From NCBI GenBank assembly GCA_003281485.1, contig QCBW01000007.1, forward strand, positions 1 through 64,000: a stretch of 64,000 bases of DNA, in the 5' to 3' direction. Source of the stretch: Prochlorococcus sp. AG-347-J20. GTDB taxonomy: Bacteria > Cyanobacteriota > Cyanobacteriia > PCC-6307 > Cyanobiaceae. Shown here piece by piece: positions 9,528-20,604 of this stretch. A program made the translations under genes and the position numbers. Below the pieces are notes generated by a model. That model was not told the origin of the DNA. It did not search any database and worked only from the letters and a program-made list of their open reading frames with translations. Within the stretch, counting starts at the first letter, position 1. Every line of letters begins with the position of its first letter.

Positions 9528-10859
9528 ATGTTGAGAGTAGCTGTTATTGGTGGAGGTCCAAGTGGTTCATGTGCTGCAGAAATACTTGCTAAAGCTGGAA
9601 TAAAAACTTGGCTATTTGAGAGAAAACTAGACAATGCAAAACCTTGTGGAGGGGCTATTCCTCTTTGCATGGTAGAAGAATTTGATTTACCTGAGTCAAT
9701 TATTGATAGAAAAGTAAGGCATATGAGAATGATATCTCCATCGAATAGGGAAGTAGATATTAGCTTAGATAGAGTTTACGGTAAAAGCGATAATGAATTT
9801 ATCGGAATGTGTAGAAGAGAAGTTATGGATGCTTTCATGCGTAATAGAGCATCAGATCTTGGCGCTACACTAATAAATGGATTAGTTACTTCTATTGATA
9901 CTGGCGACAATAATCAAGGACCATACAAACTCTCATATTCAGATTTCACGAATGGAGACAAAAAAGGAGAGCTCAAGGAGCTTACCGTTGACCTTTTAAT
10001 CGGAGCCGATGGTGCTAATAGTAGAGTTGCAAAAGCAATGGATGCTGGAGATTACAAAGTTGCTATTGCATTTCAAGAAAGAATTAAATTGCCTAAAGAA
10101 GAAATGAGTTACTACGAAGATCTTGCTGAAATGTATGTCGGGACTGATGTTTCTCCTGATTTTTATGGATGGGTATTTCCCAAATATGATCATGTTGCAG
10201 TGGGCACTGGAACCATGCAAAAGAATCAGTCATTAATTAAAGGACTTCAAGAGGGAGTAAGAAATAGAGCAAAAAAAAGACTTGTTAATGGGGAGGTAAT
10301 AAAGGTAGAGGCACATCCTATTCCAGAGCATCCAAGACCAAGAAGAGTAGTTGGAAGAATGGCATTGGTTGGCGATGCAGCAGGTTATGTTACAAAAAGT
10401 TCCGGAGAGGGTATTTATTTTGCTGCCAAGAGTGGGAGAATGTGTGCTGAAGAAATTGTTGAAGCGTCAAAAAATGGACAAATAATTCCATCAGAAAAAG
10501 ATTTAAAAAACTATCTTAAAAAATGGGATAAAAAATATGGTACAACTTATAAAGTTCTAGAAATTCTTCAAAATATTTTCTACAGGAACGATTCTGCAAG
10601 AGAAGCATTCGTTGAGATGTGTGATGACATGGATGTACAAAGACTTACTTTTGATAGTTACTTATACAAAAAAGTTGTTTCAATGAAACCATTACAACAA
10701 CTTAAAATCACAATGCTTACACTTGGTTCGATTTTAAGAGGGAAAGCCTTAGCACCTTTAAAATATAAACCTGTTGAAAGTGCTGTTAGGGAAAATAAAG
10801 AAGTGGAAAAAATGCTAGAAAATTATTCAATAAAAGGAGGAATTAAAGTTAAGAGTTGA
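9528..10859 (+). CDS. chlP: Geranylgeranyl reductase
   Basis: Flavoprotein that reduces geranylgeranyl (free or on chlorophyllide) to phytyl, supplying the chlorophyll tail. The 443-residue protein starts with the FAD dinucleotide fold GGGPSG (about 8-13), has the second FAD motif ALVGDAAGYVTKSSGEGI in the middle and the KPCGG substrate-side motif near residue 43. Its 3' end overlaps the convergent glyS end by 11 bases. The 114-base spacer to the divergent VanY-type gene would hold its promoter. Confidence 0.95.
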   Translation: MLRVAVIGGGPSGSCAAEILAKAGIKTWLFERKLDNAKPCGGAIPLCMVEEFDLPESIIDRKVRHMRMISPSNREVDISLDRVYGKSDNEFIGMCRREVMDAFMRNRASDLGATLINGLVTSIDTGDNNQGPYKLSYSDFTNGDKKGELKELTVDLLIGADGANSRVAKAMDAGDYKVAIAFQERIKLPKEEMSYYEDLAEMYVGTDVSPDFYGWVFPKYDHVAVGTGTMQKNQSLIKGLQEGVRNRAKKRLVNGEVIKVEAHPIPEHPRPRRVVGRMALVGDAAGYVTKSSGEGIYFAAKSGRMCAEEIVEASKNGQIIPSEKDLKNYLKKWDKKYGTTYKVLEILQNIFYRNDSAREAFVEMCDDMDVQRLTFDSYLYKKVVSMKPLQQLKITMLTLGSILRGKALAPLKYKPVESAVRENKEVEKMLENYSIKGGIKVKS

Positions 10860-13011
10860 TAAGTGTAAAGTCAGCTATCTTTAAAGAATAATTTCTAATT
10901 AAGCTTAATAAATTAAGTCTATTATTTCTTATTTTTATATCCTCAGTCATTATTAGGACGCCTTTTTCATTATCAAATAAATCCTCAATAGTATTAATAT
11001 GAATCTCGAACAAATTTAGAAGTTCAAAATAATTACCATAACTTGTTGAAAAAAGTTCTTCTAATTCTTTAATAAATTCAAAAACTTTCAATTCACAATC
11101 TTTTTCAAATAGTTTTGTGTTTACATAATCTCTAGTTGAGAGTACTTCTGTTGAAAGATTACTATTATTTGCTAACTTGCTTACCCTAATAATTACCTTC
11201 TGAATTTCAATAAAATTTTCTTTTTCTTTGAAATTAACAATAGATTTAATCCTATTTTTAAGATCAACAATATTCAATACTCTTTTTTGAGAAAATTCAT
11301 CAGGAGAGCAAAGGGCCTTTATTAATTCTTTACTTAGTGATATTTCTTCGAGATGACTAACTATTCTTTGAACTAAAAATTCATTTAAATCATTATACAC
11401 ACGTTCTCTTGAGAAGTTTAAATTAGGTAATGCGATTTTCCAAAAATCAAAAAGTTCGTTAAATAATTTATCTAAAGGCAAATCAAGCTCATAATTCCAC
11501 ATTATTTTTATCACTCCATTCAAATTTCTTCTTAAAGCATAAGGATCAGATGATCCGCTGGGACGCTTACCAGAAATAAATATACTTATTAAAGTTTCGA
11601 CCTTATCAGCAATAGAAACTATTGCGCCATATTTTGTAGAGGGCAAAGCATCTTTATAAAAAGAGGGTAAATAATGTTCAGCGACAGCCAAGCAAACATC
11701 CTCACTAAATCCCTCATATTTGAGATATTTACCACCCATAATTCCTTGCAGCTCAGGAAATTCGAAAACGATTTCGCTACATAAGTCGTTTTTACAGTAC
11801 TTAGCAGCTTCTATTATTTTTTTTTCTTCTAAAGATTTATCATTTAAAAATTTAAGAATTTTTTTTGTGATTTCCTCTATTCTTTCTACCCTCTGAAAAA
11901 TATTTCCAAGTCCTTTTAAATAAGAAACAGATTTAAGCTTTTCATTTCTTTCCTTTGAAGCAACATTTTTGTCACTTTCTACGAAAAACTTTGCATCTGA
12001 GAACCTTGCCTTCAATACTTTCTCATTACCTTTGGCAATATTATTATTTGATTCTTCAAGACCATTTGAAATAACAAAGAAAGTTGTACTAATATTTTTT
12101 TCAGAGCTTAAATCTAGTTTAGAAAAACTGTTATTTCTCAATAAAAGGGGAACGTACCTCTGATGACTTTTCATGACTGTTGAGAGGACTTCAACAGGCA
12201 AATCAAGAAATGCATCATTAAATTTTCCAATAATTAAGTCTGGCCACTCAACTAAATCAGTAAGTTCATTAAGCAACCCTTCTGAAAGGTCAGGTTTTAA
12301 ATTCAAGGATTTAGATGCATGGTTTATTAAACTTTTAATTTTTTCTTTTCTCTCTTTTCGTATAGCTAATACTCTATTTCGTTTCAATAATTCAAAAAAA
12401 TTATCAGGACTCTGAACTTCTAAAACTTCATTGATTAGCCTATGACTTTTTGATTTATTACTAATTTGGATCTTTGGATCACATTCATCAAATTCAAAAT
12501 CAAGAATTTCATCATTATAAATAGAGGCAATCCATCTAATAGGTCTTGAAAATTTCATGTTCCCAGCTCCCCATTTCATAAATCGAGGACCTTGAAGACT
12601 CTTAACTAATTTTGGGATAATTGAAGACAAAGAAATTTTTGTTGATATTCCTTTCTCAATTTTCTCTCCAAAAACAAAATCACCCTTTTCTGTAGTTTTT
12701 ATTTCTAGCGCATCTACATCTATATCTAAGCTATTAGCAAATCCTAAGGCAGCATTAGTAGGAGATCCATTTAAATAAGCTGAACTTGCTTTAGGTCCTT
12801 TTCTTACTATTATCTTATCTTCTGCATAATCGACTAAACCTTCGAGAAGTAAAACTATCCTCCTTGGTGTGGAAGTAACAACTATGTTGTCGAATTTGAT
12901 TAACTTTTTATCCAATTCAAATTCTATTAGAGACTTAAATTGCTCTAGGACAGAATGAGAAAATTTTGCGGGCAACTCTTCTGTTCCTATCTCAAGTAAA
13001 TATTTAGACAA
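10849..13011 (-). CDS. glyS: Glycyl-tRNA synthetase beta subunit
   Basis: Beta subunit of the bacterial alpha2beta2 glycyl-tRNA synthetase, binding tRNA(Gly). The 720-residue protein opens with the family hallmark LLEIGTEELPAKF and has the HD-like segment (GIMGGKYLKYEG, AVAEHYLP, SIADKVETL) and ADPYALRR-type block (SSDPYALRRNLNG). The C-terminal anticodon-binding part is divergent and AT-biased. glyQ (alpha) is not in this window. Confidence 0.96.
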   Translation of the reverse strand: MSKYLLEIGTEELPAKFSHSVLEQFKSLIEFELDKKLIKFDNIVVTSTPRRIVLLLEGLVDYAEDKIIVRKGPKASSAYLNGSPTNAALGFANSLDIDVDALEIKTTEKGDFVFGEKIEKGISTKISLSSIIPKLVKSLQGPRFMKWGAGNMKFSRPIRWIASIYNDEILDFEFDECDPKIQISNKSKSHRLINEVLEVQSPDNFFELLKRNRVLAIRKERKEKIKSLINHASKSLNLKPDLSEGLLNELTDLVEWPDLIIGKFNDAFLDLPVEVLSTVMKSHQRYVPLLLRNNSFSKLDLSSEKNISTTFFVISNGLEESNNNIAKGNEKVLKARFSDAKFFVESDKNVASKERNEKLKSVSYLKGLGNIFQRVERIEEITKKILKFLNDKSLEEKKIIEAAKYCKNDLCSEIVFEFPELQGIMGGKYLKYEGFSEDVCLAVAEHYLPSFYKDALPSTKYGAIVSIADKVETLISIFISGKRPSGSSDPYALRRNLNGVIKIMWNYELDLPLDKLFNELFDFWKIALPNLNFSRERVYNDLNEFLVQRIVSHLEEISLSKELIKALCSPDEFSQKRVLNIVDLKNRIKSIVNFKEKENFIEIQKVIIRVSKLANNSNLSTEVLSTRDYVNTKLFEKDCELKVFEFIKELEELFSTSYGNYFELLNLFEIHINTIEDLFDNEKGVLIMTEDIKIRNNRLNLLSLIRNYSLKIADFTLINS

Positions 13012-13098
13012 GAAAAAATTATGACTTTACTTACTATAATTTACTACCAGTTAAATAAGCTTTTCGCTAATGTATAAAAAGAGATATGTTTTGGTCCT

Positions 13099-14886
13099 TT
13101 GATCAAGGTTGAGAAAGTAAAAAAGAAAAAAGATTCTGCCAAGGAAGAGACTGTTTGTTTGGCAAATGGACTAGAAGTTTCTAAATTTGAAAACTTTAAG
13201 AAAAGTAGCCAATTCCTTAAGGAACCACTTGCCACTGAATTAGTCAACGAAAGTGATCACTTTACTAATGATGCAGTTCAGTTACTAAAATTTCATGGTA
13301 GTTATCAACAAGATAACAGGGAAAATAGAAGGCCTGGCAAAAGTAAAGATTGGCAAATGATGCTTAGGTTAAGAAATCCTGGCGGTGAAGTCCCTGGTAA
13401 ATTATTTTTAGCATTAGATGAATTATCTGACAAACTAGGTAATGGAACACTAAGGGCCACTACAAGACAAGCCTTCCAAATGCATGGAATTAGAAAGGAG
13501 AACCTAAAGGAAGTAATTCAAACAATAGTAAATTCAATGGGGTCCACATTAGCTGCGTGTGGAGACATAAATAGAAACGTTATGGCACCCGCGGCTCCAT
13601 TTGATTCGCCAGACTATAATATTGCAAGAGCATTGGCAAAAAAAGTTGCAGATCTTCTCACCCCAATGGCTGGCCAAGGTACTTTTTTAGAGCTTTGGGC
13701 TGATGGAGATTTAGAGTACACCATTAAGCCTGACAAAGATATTGAAGCAATTAGGAAGCTCCAATTCAAAGATAATGTTTTTAGTGGGATAAAAGATGAG
13801 CCTCTTTATGGTTCAACTTATTTACCGAGAAAATTCAAATGTGCAGTTACAGTTCCTGGGGACAATTCTGTTGATCTTCTCACCAATGACATAGGAATAG
13901 TTGCCTTTACTTCTAAAGATGGAAACTTAGAAGGTTGCAACTTCTATGTTGGAGGTGGCATGGGTCGCACGCATAATAATGAAGAGACCTTTGCCAGAAT
14001 TGCAGATCCACTTGGATATGTTGATGAACCTGATGTTTATGAATTAATACAAAGCATTGTGGCTATTCAAAGAGATTATGGTGATAGAAAATCAAGAAAA
14101 AATTCGAGAATGAAATATCTTCTTCATAGAAAAGGTATTAAATGGTTCAGAAAGATACTTTCTGATAAGTATTTCAAAAAAGAAATTAAAAAAATTAGGA
14201 AAGAACCTGATAAGGTTCTTATCGATTACCTAGGTTGGCATAAACAAAATAAAACCTCCTACTTCGTAGGTTTACCATTATTATCAGGAAGATTATCTGG
14301 AGATAAGAAGAATACCATCACAAGTATCGTTAAAAAATATAATTTAGATTTAAGACTCACACCAAATCAAGATATTTTACTTTGTAATATCGCCAATAAA
14401 AACAAAGGTGAGATTCAAAAATCTCTATCAAAAATTGGATACGAAGATTTAGAAAACATTAATGAAATACAAAGACACGCTTTAGCTTGTCCTGCTTTAC
14501 CACTTTGTGGTCTTGCAATGACTGAAGCTGAAAGAATATTACCTGATGTTTTAAAAAGGATTGAAAATTTACTATTAGATCTAAAAATACAAAAGACAAT
14601 ATTATTCAGAATGACAGGATGTCCTAATGGATGTACAAGACCATACATGGCGGAATTAGCACTTGTTGGAAGTGGGCAAAACAAATACCAATTATGGTTG
14701 GGGGGAAGTAAAAATCTACAAAGGCTTGCTAAACCATTTTTACAGAGAATGGAACTTAACGATTTAGAGAAAACTCTTCAACCATTATTTGATAATTGGA
14801 AGAATAATTTGGATTTGGATTTCGGAGATTTTATAAATACTCAAGATGAAAATTATATATTGAATTTACTAAATGAAAATCAATAG
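13099..14886 (+). CDS. sir: Ferredoxin-sulfite reductase
   Basis: Reduces sulfite to sulfide with six electrons from ferredoxin, in assimilatory sulfur metabolism. The 595-residue protein carries both duplicated nitrite/sulfite reductase half-domains (TRQAFQMHGI; NGTLRAT) and the four cysteines that hold the [4Fe-4S]-siroheme centre, as C-x5-C (CPALPLC) and C-x3-C (TGCPNGC). The start is taken as TTG at 13099 since no in-frame ATG precedes the conserved region, so the N-terminus is uncertain. It is divergent from glyS by 87 bases and converges with the VanX-type gene 3 bases away. Confidence 0.94.
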   Translation: MIKVEKVKKKKDSAKEETVCLANGLEVSKFENFKKSSQFLKEPLATELVNESDHFTNDAVQLLKFHGSYQQDNRENRRPGKSKDWQMMLRLRNPGGEVPGKLFLALDELSDKLGNGTLRATTRQAFQMHGIRKENLKEVIQTIVNSMGSTLAACGDINRNVMAPAAPFDSPDYNIARALAKKVADLLTPMAGQGTFLELWADGDLEYTIKPDKDIEAIRKLQFKDNVFSGIKDEPLYGSTYLPRKFKCAVTVPGDNSVDLLTNDIGIVAFTSKDGNLEGCNFYVGGGMGRTHNNEETFARIADPLGYVDEPDVYELIQSIVAIQRDYGDRKSRKNSRMKYLLHRKGIKWFRKILSDKYFKKEIKKIRKEPDKVLIDYLGWHKQNKTSYFVGLPLLSGRLSGDKKNTITSIVKKYNLDLRLTPNQDILLCNIANKNKGEIQKSLSKIGYEDLENINEIQRHALACPALPLCGLAMTEAERILPDVLKRIENLLLDLKIQKTILFRMTGCPNGCTRPYMAELALVGSGQNKYQLWLGGSKNLQRLAKPFLQRMELNDLEKTLQPLFDNWKNNLDLDFGDFINTQDENYILNLLNENQ

Positions 14887-14889
14887 AAT

Positions 14890-15573
14890 TTAAATTTTTC
14901 CATAAAGAGCATTTTCTTTTTTATTTTTCCAAGCCCATAATTGATCACCATAACTAAAATGCCACCATTCATTAGGATGTTGAGCAAATCCAAATTTAGT
15001 CATAATTTCCCTTAATAAATTTCTTCTATTATTCCAAATAATTGCCTCTTCATTCTTAATATTTGCATAAAAATAAGGATTTGAGGTCTCATCCATTTGA
15101 TCAACCATACTTCCCATTTCAACAAGATTTCCGTCTTTATCTGAGAAACAAACATCCAATGCACCCCCCGTTGAATGAGGGGGAGGGCACCTAGTGTCAT
15201 AAGAAGGATATGCCCAAAATTTTTCAACTTTTTTTAAAATTGATGGATGAGATTTAATGTTTTCAAAAGAAATATCAATATCGGATTTTTCACACTCTAA
15301 TAAAAATGCTCTTTTAAACATAAATTCTTGGACTTCTAAAGGTCGCCAACTGTCATAAATTAAAAGGTTAAAACTACTCTTTGATATCAAATAATCATTT
15401 ACTTTTACTAATCTATTTACGACCTCCTCTCTTAATTTCCAAATAGAAGTTTTATCTTTGTAAGGTGCTCCTAAATGAGAGTAAGGGTGGGGATCTAAAA
15501 ACTTTAGGCAGCTAGGTATAGCTATTAATTTATCTCCATTATCTTTAATTGGTATTTTATTCCAAATTTTCAA
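14890..15573 (-). CDS. D-alanyl-D-alanine dipeptidase, VanX type (M15D)
   Basis: Zinc dipeptidase predicted to split D-Ala-D-Ala, for recycling or turnover of cell-wall precursors. The 227-residue protein has the M15 signature HSTGGALDV (His133, Asp140), the catalytic/metal block EWWHF (His205) and the substrate-side Arg in YDSWRP. No signal peptide is visible, so it should be cytosolic, unlike the membrane-anchored VanY-type enzyme upstream in the window. Resistance genes vanH/vanA are absent, so a metabolic role is inferred. Confidence 0.88.
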   Translation of the reverse strand: MKIWNKIPIKDNGDKLIAIPSCLKFLDPHPYSHLGAPYKDKTSIWKLREEVVNRLVKVNDYLISKSSFNLLIYDSWRPLEVQEFMFKRAFLLECEKSDIDISFENIKSHPSILKKVEKFWAYPSYDTRCPPPHSTGGALDVCFSDKDGNLVEMGSMVDQMDETSNPYFYANIKNEEAIIWNNRRNLLREIMTKFGFAQHPNEWWHFSYGDQLWAWKNKKENALYGKI

Positions 15574-15630
15574 TTGAAATTTGCAATTGATTTATATTGG
15601 CATATATATCAGAAATTACAATGATAGTTT

Positions 15631-18087
15631 TCAATTTAAGAAATCATGAATGAATTTATTATCAGAATTGTCAATAAGTATATCCCTTAAAACAATATTT
15701 TCTTTAAAATCAGGATCATCACTAAGAATCTTAATCGCCTCTTCACGAGCCATATCAATAAGAAATTTATTGTTAGGTAAATTGTCCAGTACGAAATCAG
15801 GCAATCCGGATTGTCTATATCCTAAAATCTGGCCTGGTCCTCTAAGTTCCAAGTCTTTTTCAGCAATATAAAAGCCATCATTAGATTTTTGCAAAACACA
15901 AAGTCGTTTATTTTCTAATCCATTTTTATCTGGGGCCAGCAGATAACAAAAAGATTTTGTTGATCCCCTACCAACTCTTCCCCTTAATTGATGTAGCTGG
16001 GACAAACCAAATCTGTCCGAATTATAAATAATCATAATTGTGGCGTTAGGCACATCAATTCCAACCTCAATTACTGTGGTTGAAACCAATATATTAATTT
16101 CATTCTTTAAAAAAGAATTAATTACTTCATTCTTTTCTTGTGAACTTAATTTGCCATGTAATAATCCAACTTTTTTGTTAAAAAAGACCTCTTCTGATAA
16201 ATGTTTGAATGTTTTCTTTGCGGAGCTTAAATTCATTTTTTCTGAATCTTCAATAAGTGGCAAAATCACATAAGCTTGCCTTCCCTTATTGATCTCATCT
16301 TCAACAATCTTGAATAAGTTATTTAAATCGTCTTCTGAAATTATTTTTGTTGTTATAGGCACTCTCCCAGGAGGTAGTTCAGTAATTTGACTCACATCTA
16401 AATCGCCATAAATAGAAAGCGCTAGTGTTCTTGGAATTGGTGTTGCTGTCATTGATAACAAGTTAGTATTTTCTCCTTTATTTAGTAATCTATTTCTTTG
16501 AGTAACTCCAAATCTATGTTGTTCATCAATCACGACCATGCCTAATGCATTAAAGATGACTTTATCCTCAAATAATGCATGAGTACCTACGAGGATATCA
16601 ACTAATCCATTTTTCAAATTAGAGAAAATTTCTTTTCTCTTTTTTTGAGGAGTATTCCCAGTAAGTAGTTCAACAGAAACTAAAAGGGGGTTCAAATATT
16701 TTAATAAATTTTTATAATGCTGTTCTGCCAATACCTCAGTTGGGACCATAAATGCACCTTGCAGATTTTTTTCAATGACAAGTAAAAGAGACGCTATTGC
16801 AATTATGGTTTTACCGCTTCCCACATCTCCCTGAAGCAATCTAGACATTGGTACGGGATTAGATAAATCTTTCTTAATTTCATTTAAAACATTTTTTTGA
16901 GATTTTGTTAATTCAAAAGGAAAAGTATTTAAAAATTCTTTTAATAAAGATTTCTTTTGGGGGAATTGTTGAGAAGTTACATTTTTATTCATCTTTCTTT
17001 TTCTAAGTAGGAACTTTATTTGAAGTAGGTATAACTCATCAAAAACCAAACGTTTTTTTGACTCAATTAGTGCCTGTTGAGTTGGTGGAAAATGAATATT
17101 AATCAACGACTCCCCTTTTGATAATAAAGATAATGAATCAAGTTGCTTTTTATTTAAAATTTCTGGATATTGCTTTGCATAAATTAGTACCTTTTTCATA
17201 AGTTTGATAAAACTCATATTTGATAATGCTTCACTTAATGAGTACAGGGGTAATATTTTGCCTGAGAAATTAAAATTATCATTGTTATCCTTAAGAATTT
17301 CAATCTGCGGATCTACAAAAGTTTTGCCATACTCTGTCAATTTAACCTTACCGGAAATTGCTAATTTGGTGCCAGGAGTATACAAAGATTTTTGAGTTGT
17401 GAAGAATGAGTAAGATCTAAATCTTCTTCCTAAAAAAAATTTTGTAACCTTTATTGAAGACGTTTCATCAGAAACTACAATATTCATTATTGATAAATTA
17501 CTATTTTTTTTACTCTTATGAATATAAAATCTTTTAACGTTTGCAATGCACGTGTATATATTATCTGGTTTTAAATTGATTATCTTAACTCTATTCGTAT
17601 AGTCTAGATATGTTCGTGGGAAATAATTAATTAGATCTTTTATATGAAATATCCCTAATTCATTAAGCTTATTTTTATAAACTTTACCTACATTTTTTAT
17701 TAATGAAATATCTGAATCAAAAGACAAACTTGAATCAGCCTTATTCAGAAAAACATTATTAGAAATATTATTAGAACTTTCTATTTCTAGAGTCTTACTT
17801 AGTTTATAAAGATTCTTTCTTGTATCAATAATTAACCTTTTTCTTTGATTTTCATCTAATTTATTATATTCATTATATTTTTTAGAAAATTCATAAAATA
17901 TCCTTAAATATTCGTCTGAAAGATTTAGATTATCTAGTTTTTTAAATGATTCATATAAATAATCATTAAAATATTTTTCTCTTCCTAAAGTATTAATAAA
18001 TTTGTTTTCAGTTTCAATAGTAAGAGATTTTTGGAGAGGTCTTATCCAATCTTTAATTAATTTATTATTATTAGCGCTAATAGTCAC
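15631..18087 (-). CDS. recG: ATP-dependent DNA helicase RecG
   Basis: Remodels stalled replication forks and Holliday junctions. The 818-residue protein has the wedge/OB domain in its N-terminal half, then helicase motifs I (GDVGSGKT), II (VIDEQHRFG), III (SMTATPIPRT) and VI (QLRGRVGRG). It is longer than E. coli RecG (693) because of an N-terminal extension seen in cyanobacterial RecG. It is followed on the same strand by noncoding bases before the VanX-type gene and preceded by an unknown gene. Confidence 0.96.
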   Translation of the reverse strand: MTISANNNKLIKDWIRPLQKSLTIETENKFINTLGREKYFNDYLYESFKKLDNLNLSDEYLRIFYEFSKKYNEYNKLDENQRKRLIIDTRKNLYKLSKTLEIESSNNISNNVFLNKADSSLSFDSDISLIKNVGKVYKNKLNELGIFHIKDLINYFPRTYLDYTNRVKIINLKPDNIYTCIANVKRFYIHKSKKNSNLSIMNIVVSDETSSIKVTKFFLGRRFRSYSFFTTQKSLYTPGTKLAISGKVKLTEYGKTFVDPQIEILKDNNDNFNFSGKILPLYSLSEALSNMSFIKLMKKVLIYAKQYPEILNKKQLDSLSLLSKGESLINIHFPPTQQALIESKKRLVFDELYLLQIKFLLRKRKMNKNVTSQQFPQKKSLLKEFLNTFPFELTKSQKNVLNEIKKDLSNPVPMSRLLQGDVGSGKTIIAIASLLLVIEKNLQGAFMVPTEVLAEQHYKNLLKYLNPLLVSVELLTGNTPQKKRKEIFSNLKNGLVDILVGTHALFEDKVIFNALGMVVIDEQHRFGVTQRNRLLNKGENTNLLSMTATPIPRTLALSIYGDLDVSQITELPPGRVPITTKIISEDDLNNLFKIVEDEINKGRQAYVILPLIEDSEKMNLSSAKKTFKHLSEEVFFNKKVGLLHGKLSSQEKNEVINSFLKNEINILVSTTVIEVGIDVPNATIMIIYNSDRFGLSQLHQLRGRVGRGSTKSFCYLLAPDKNGLENKRLCVLQKSNDGFYIAEKDLELRGPGQILGYRQSGLPDFVLDNLPNNKFLIDMAREEAIKILSDDPDFKENIVLRDILIDNSDNKFIHDFLN

Positions 18088-18109
18088 ATTTGAAAAAAGA
18101 GTTATTTTT

Positions 18110-19234
18110 TCAACGTATCCTATTCAAAGTTATTTCTTTTTGCCTCCAATATGTCTCTTTTTTAATCAAACCCTGAAATTGATTTTTTAGCTCATTTATT
18201 TTGTTCCTTTGAATAGAAAGATATAAGTTTATAAACTCTAACTCAACCGTAGATATATTGAAGAAAATAATGCTTGGAAAATTATTACCAGTTAATGATG
18301 CCCGATTTAAGTTTAATTCGAAATTAATAACAAAAGGAAACGGATGTTTTATCATAAAATTTTTGCCTACTAAGTAATCAAAGGAATCTTTAGATATCAT
18401 CTTTTTTATTAGATTTGCTTTAAATAATTCTTGGTTAATATTATATGAAAGATTCAATAGTAAATTTTCCAATGACTTGTCTATTAAATCAAAATTATTA
18501 AGAGTCTGATTTCTTGGTAAATTATGCATTTGATTGATATTTTCTTTTTCTTGATGTATAGGATTTTCCTCCTTTTCTTCTCCTATTAATTCAATTAGAG
18601 ATGAAATAAATTGCTTTTCAACTCCTAAATTTTCAAAAATATTGTTTCTAGATAAATAATTATTATGTTGGTTATTATCTAAATCAAGTGATGCGAATCT
18701 TTCATAATTATGAGCTTGATAATATTCAGAAGTATTTGAAAAGTCTTCAGCAATCTCGAACTGAGTGTATTCTTTTAATTGAAAACCATCTTCATATTGA
18801 AATTTCTCATTTAGATCATCCTTTATTTTTGTGGAACTATCAAAAATAGTAAAATTAATTTCCTTATTTATATTTTTTTCAATTTCGTTTATCTTTAATT
18901 GTTCTACTGTTAAAAAGGGCAAATTAGTAAATATTAATTTACTTATTTTTTTTTCAAAAAGACTATAGAATTCATTTTCATTTAAGGAATTATCATTAAT
19001 TGTTGGACAACTATATATTTGATTAAGGCCTTTTTCTACAGAGATGAAAAGTAGATCTCTTACTAGATTAAGATAAAGTTCATATTCCCTATATATATTT
19101 CTAGTTAATATTCTTTTTTGTATGTCTGATCTCTCTAATTGAGAATTAATTTTATCTTTATCTATGTAATTATTGAAATTATTCAAATCATTCAGGTGAC
19201 TAGTTTGTTTGCATTGATGCGACCTCTTCAGCAA
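18110..19234 (-). CDS. Conserved hypothetical protein downstream of tsf
   Basis: A 374-residue protein I do not recognise. It is rich in Asn, Lys, Glu and Ile, with no signal peptide or membrane helix; the N-terminal half reads as helical ([24 protein letters not shown]) and the C-terminal part as mixed alpha/beta with a coiled-coil tail. The ATG at 19234 lies 35 bases inside the end of tsf, so translation may be coupled, or a CTG/TTG start about 45 bases further in may be used. It sits between tsf and recG on one strand. A DNA- or ribosome-related role would be guesswork. Confidence 0.7.
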   Translation of the reverse strand: MLKRSHQCKQTSHLNDLNNFNNYIDKDKINSQLERSDIQKRILTRNIYREYELYLNLVRDLLFISVEKGLNQIYSCPTINDNSLNENEFYSLFEKKISKLIFTNLPFLTVEQLKINEIEKNINKEINFTIFDSSTKIKDDLNEKFQYEDGFQLKEYTQFEIAEDFSNTSEYYQAHNYERFASLDLDNNQHNNYLSRNNIFENLGVEKQFISSLIELIGEEKEENPIHQEKENINQMHNLPRNQTLNNFDLIDKSLENLLLNLSYNINQELFKANLIKKMISKDSFDYLVGKNFMIKHPFPFVINFELNLNRASLTGNNFPSIIFFNISTVELEFINLYLSIQRNKINELKNQFQGLIKKETYWRQKEITLNRIR

Positions 19235-19856
19235 AGTCCATCTGATTTATTTCGATACCTTCACCCAATGTATATCTTGTAAAGCGTCTCACTTTGATAT
19301 TTTCCCCAATTTTTGCAGCAGCTTGTTTAACAAGATCCTCAACTGTTAGGGAACTATCTTTAATGTAGGGTTGTGAAAGCAACACAAGCTCATTGAGTCT
19401 TTTTGCTATTCTTCCTTCAACGATTTTTTCTTTAATTTGTTCTGGTTTTCCAGATAAATCATCCCTACCCATTTCAATCTGCTTTTCTTTTTCCACAACA
19501 TCTTCTGGTATTTCATCAATTGATACATACTCAACATTTGGGCATGCTGCCACCTGCATTGAGACATCTTTCAATAGAGCTTGAAAAATATCACCTCTTG
19601 CAACAAAATCAGTTTCACAATTTAACTCTAGTAGAACTCCCACCCTTGACCCCGTATGAATGTAGCTACCAATCGACCCTTCAGCTGCAACTCTTCCCGA
19701 TTTCTTTTCAGCACTAGCTATACCTTTTTTTCTTAACCATTCCAAGGCTTTATCGACATTTCCCTCTGTTTCGTTAAGTGCTTTTTTGCAATCCATCATT
19801 CCTGCACCAGTCTTATCTCTAAGATCTTTTACAAGTTTTGCTGTAATGTTTCCCAT
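19200..19856 (-). CDS. tsf: Translation elongation factor Ts
   Basis: Guanine nucleotide exchange factor for EF-Tu. The 218-residue protein shows the N-terminal UBA-like domain with [16 protein letters not shown], then the core signature [11 protein letters not shown]; it is the short cyanobacterial form with a single core repeat and [14 protein letters not shown] at the end. It follows rpsB by 43 bases, the classic rpsB-tsf operon. Confidence 0.97.
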   Translation of the reverse strand: MGNITAKLVKDLRDKTGAGMMDCKKALNETEGNVDKALEWLRKKGIASAEKKSGRVAAEGSIGSYIHTGSRVGVLLELNCETDFVARGDIFQALLKDVSMQVAACPNVEYVSIDEIPEDVVEKEKQIEMGRDDLSGKPEQIKEKIVEGRIAKRLNELVLLSQPYIKDSSLTVEDLVKQAAAKIGENIKVRRFTRYTLGEGIEINQMDFAEEVASMQTN

Positions 19857-19899
19857 TTGAAGTAATAAAAATAGTAATTAGTAAGTTTTAAATTAGAAA

Positions 19900-20604
19900 T
19901 TAATTTTTTCTCTCGGCATTAGAACCTTTCCTGCCCTCATTAATTGCATCTGCAAGTCTTCCTAAAATGAGTTGAACAGATCTAACTGCATCATCGTTGC
20001 ATGGAATTGGAACTTCACACAAATCTGGATCACAGTTTGTATCCAACATTGATACGAGTGAGATATCTAATTTTCTAGCTTCTAGTACTGCATTAGATTC
20101 TCTCCTCTGATCAACTAAAACAACTACATCTGGCAATCTCCTCATGCCCTTAAGTCCTCCTAGGTATTTTTGTAACCTTTCAAGTTCTCTCCTTAAAACT
20201 GCAGCTTCTTTTTTAGGTCTCATAGCTATTGAACCACTACTTTCCATTCTTTCTAGATCCTTTAATCTTTCAATCCTTGCTTTCATCGTTGTCCAATTAG
20301 TCAACATCCCACCAAGCCATCTTTGATTTACGTATGCAGCTCCACATCTTGTGGCTTCTTGAGCTACGACATCTGATGCTTGTTTTTTTGTCCCGACAAA
20401 TAAGAAACGCTTACCACTCTTTGCTGCGTTTCTCGTCCATTTATAAGCATTGTTCATACACAATGCTGTTTTTACAAGATCAATAATATGAACTCCATTT
20501 CTCGCACAATATATATACTTAGACATCTTAGGATTCCAACGTCTGGTTTGATGCCCAAAATGAGCACCAGCTTCCATCATTTCAGATAGTGATACAACAG
20601 CCAT
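19900..20604 (-). CDS. rpsB: 30S ribosomal protein S2
   Basis: Small-subunit ribosomal protein, needed late in 30S assembly and for S1 binding. The 234-residue protein has [15 protein letters not shown] (residues 13-27), VGTKKQ and [11 protein letters not shown], all S2 hallmarks. It heads the rpsB-tsf operon. The leader upstream contains two interleaved perfect stems and may mediate autoregulation by S2. Confidence 0.97.
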   Translation of the reverse strand: MAVVSLSEMMEAGAHFGHQTRRWNPKMSKYIYCARNGVHIIDLVKTALCMNNAYKWTRNAAKSGKRFLFVGTKKQASDVVAQEATRCGAAYVNQRWLGGMLTNWTTMKARIERLKDLERMESSGSIAMRPKKEAAVLRRELERLQKYLGGLKGMRRLPDVVVLVDQRRESNAVLEARKLDISLVSMLDTNCDPDLCEVPIPCNDDAVRSVQLILGRLADAINEGRKGSNAERKN

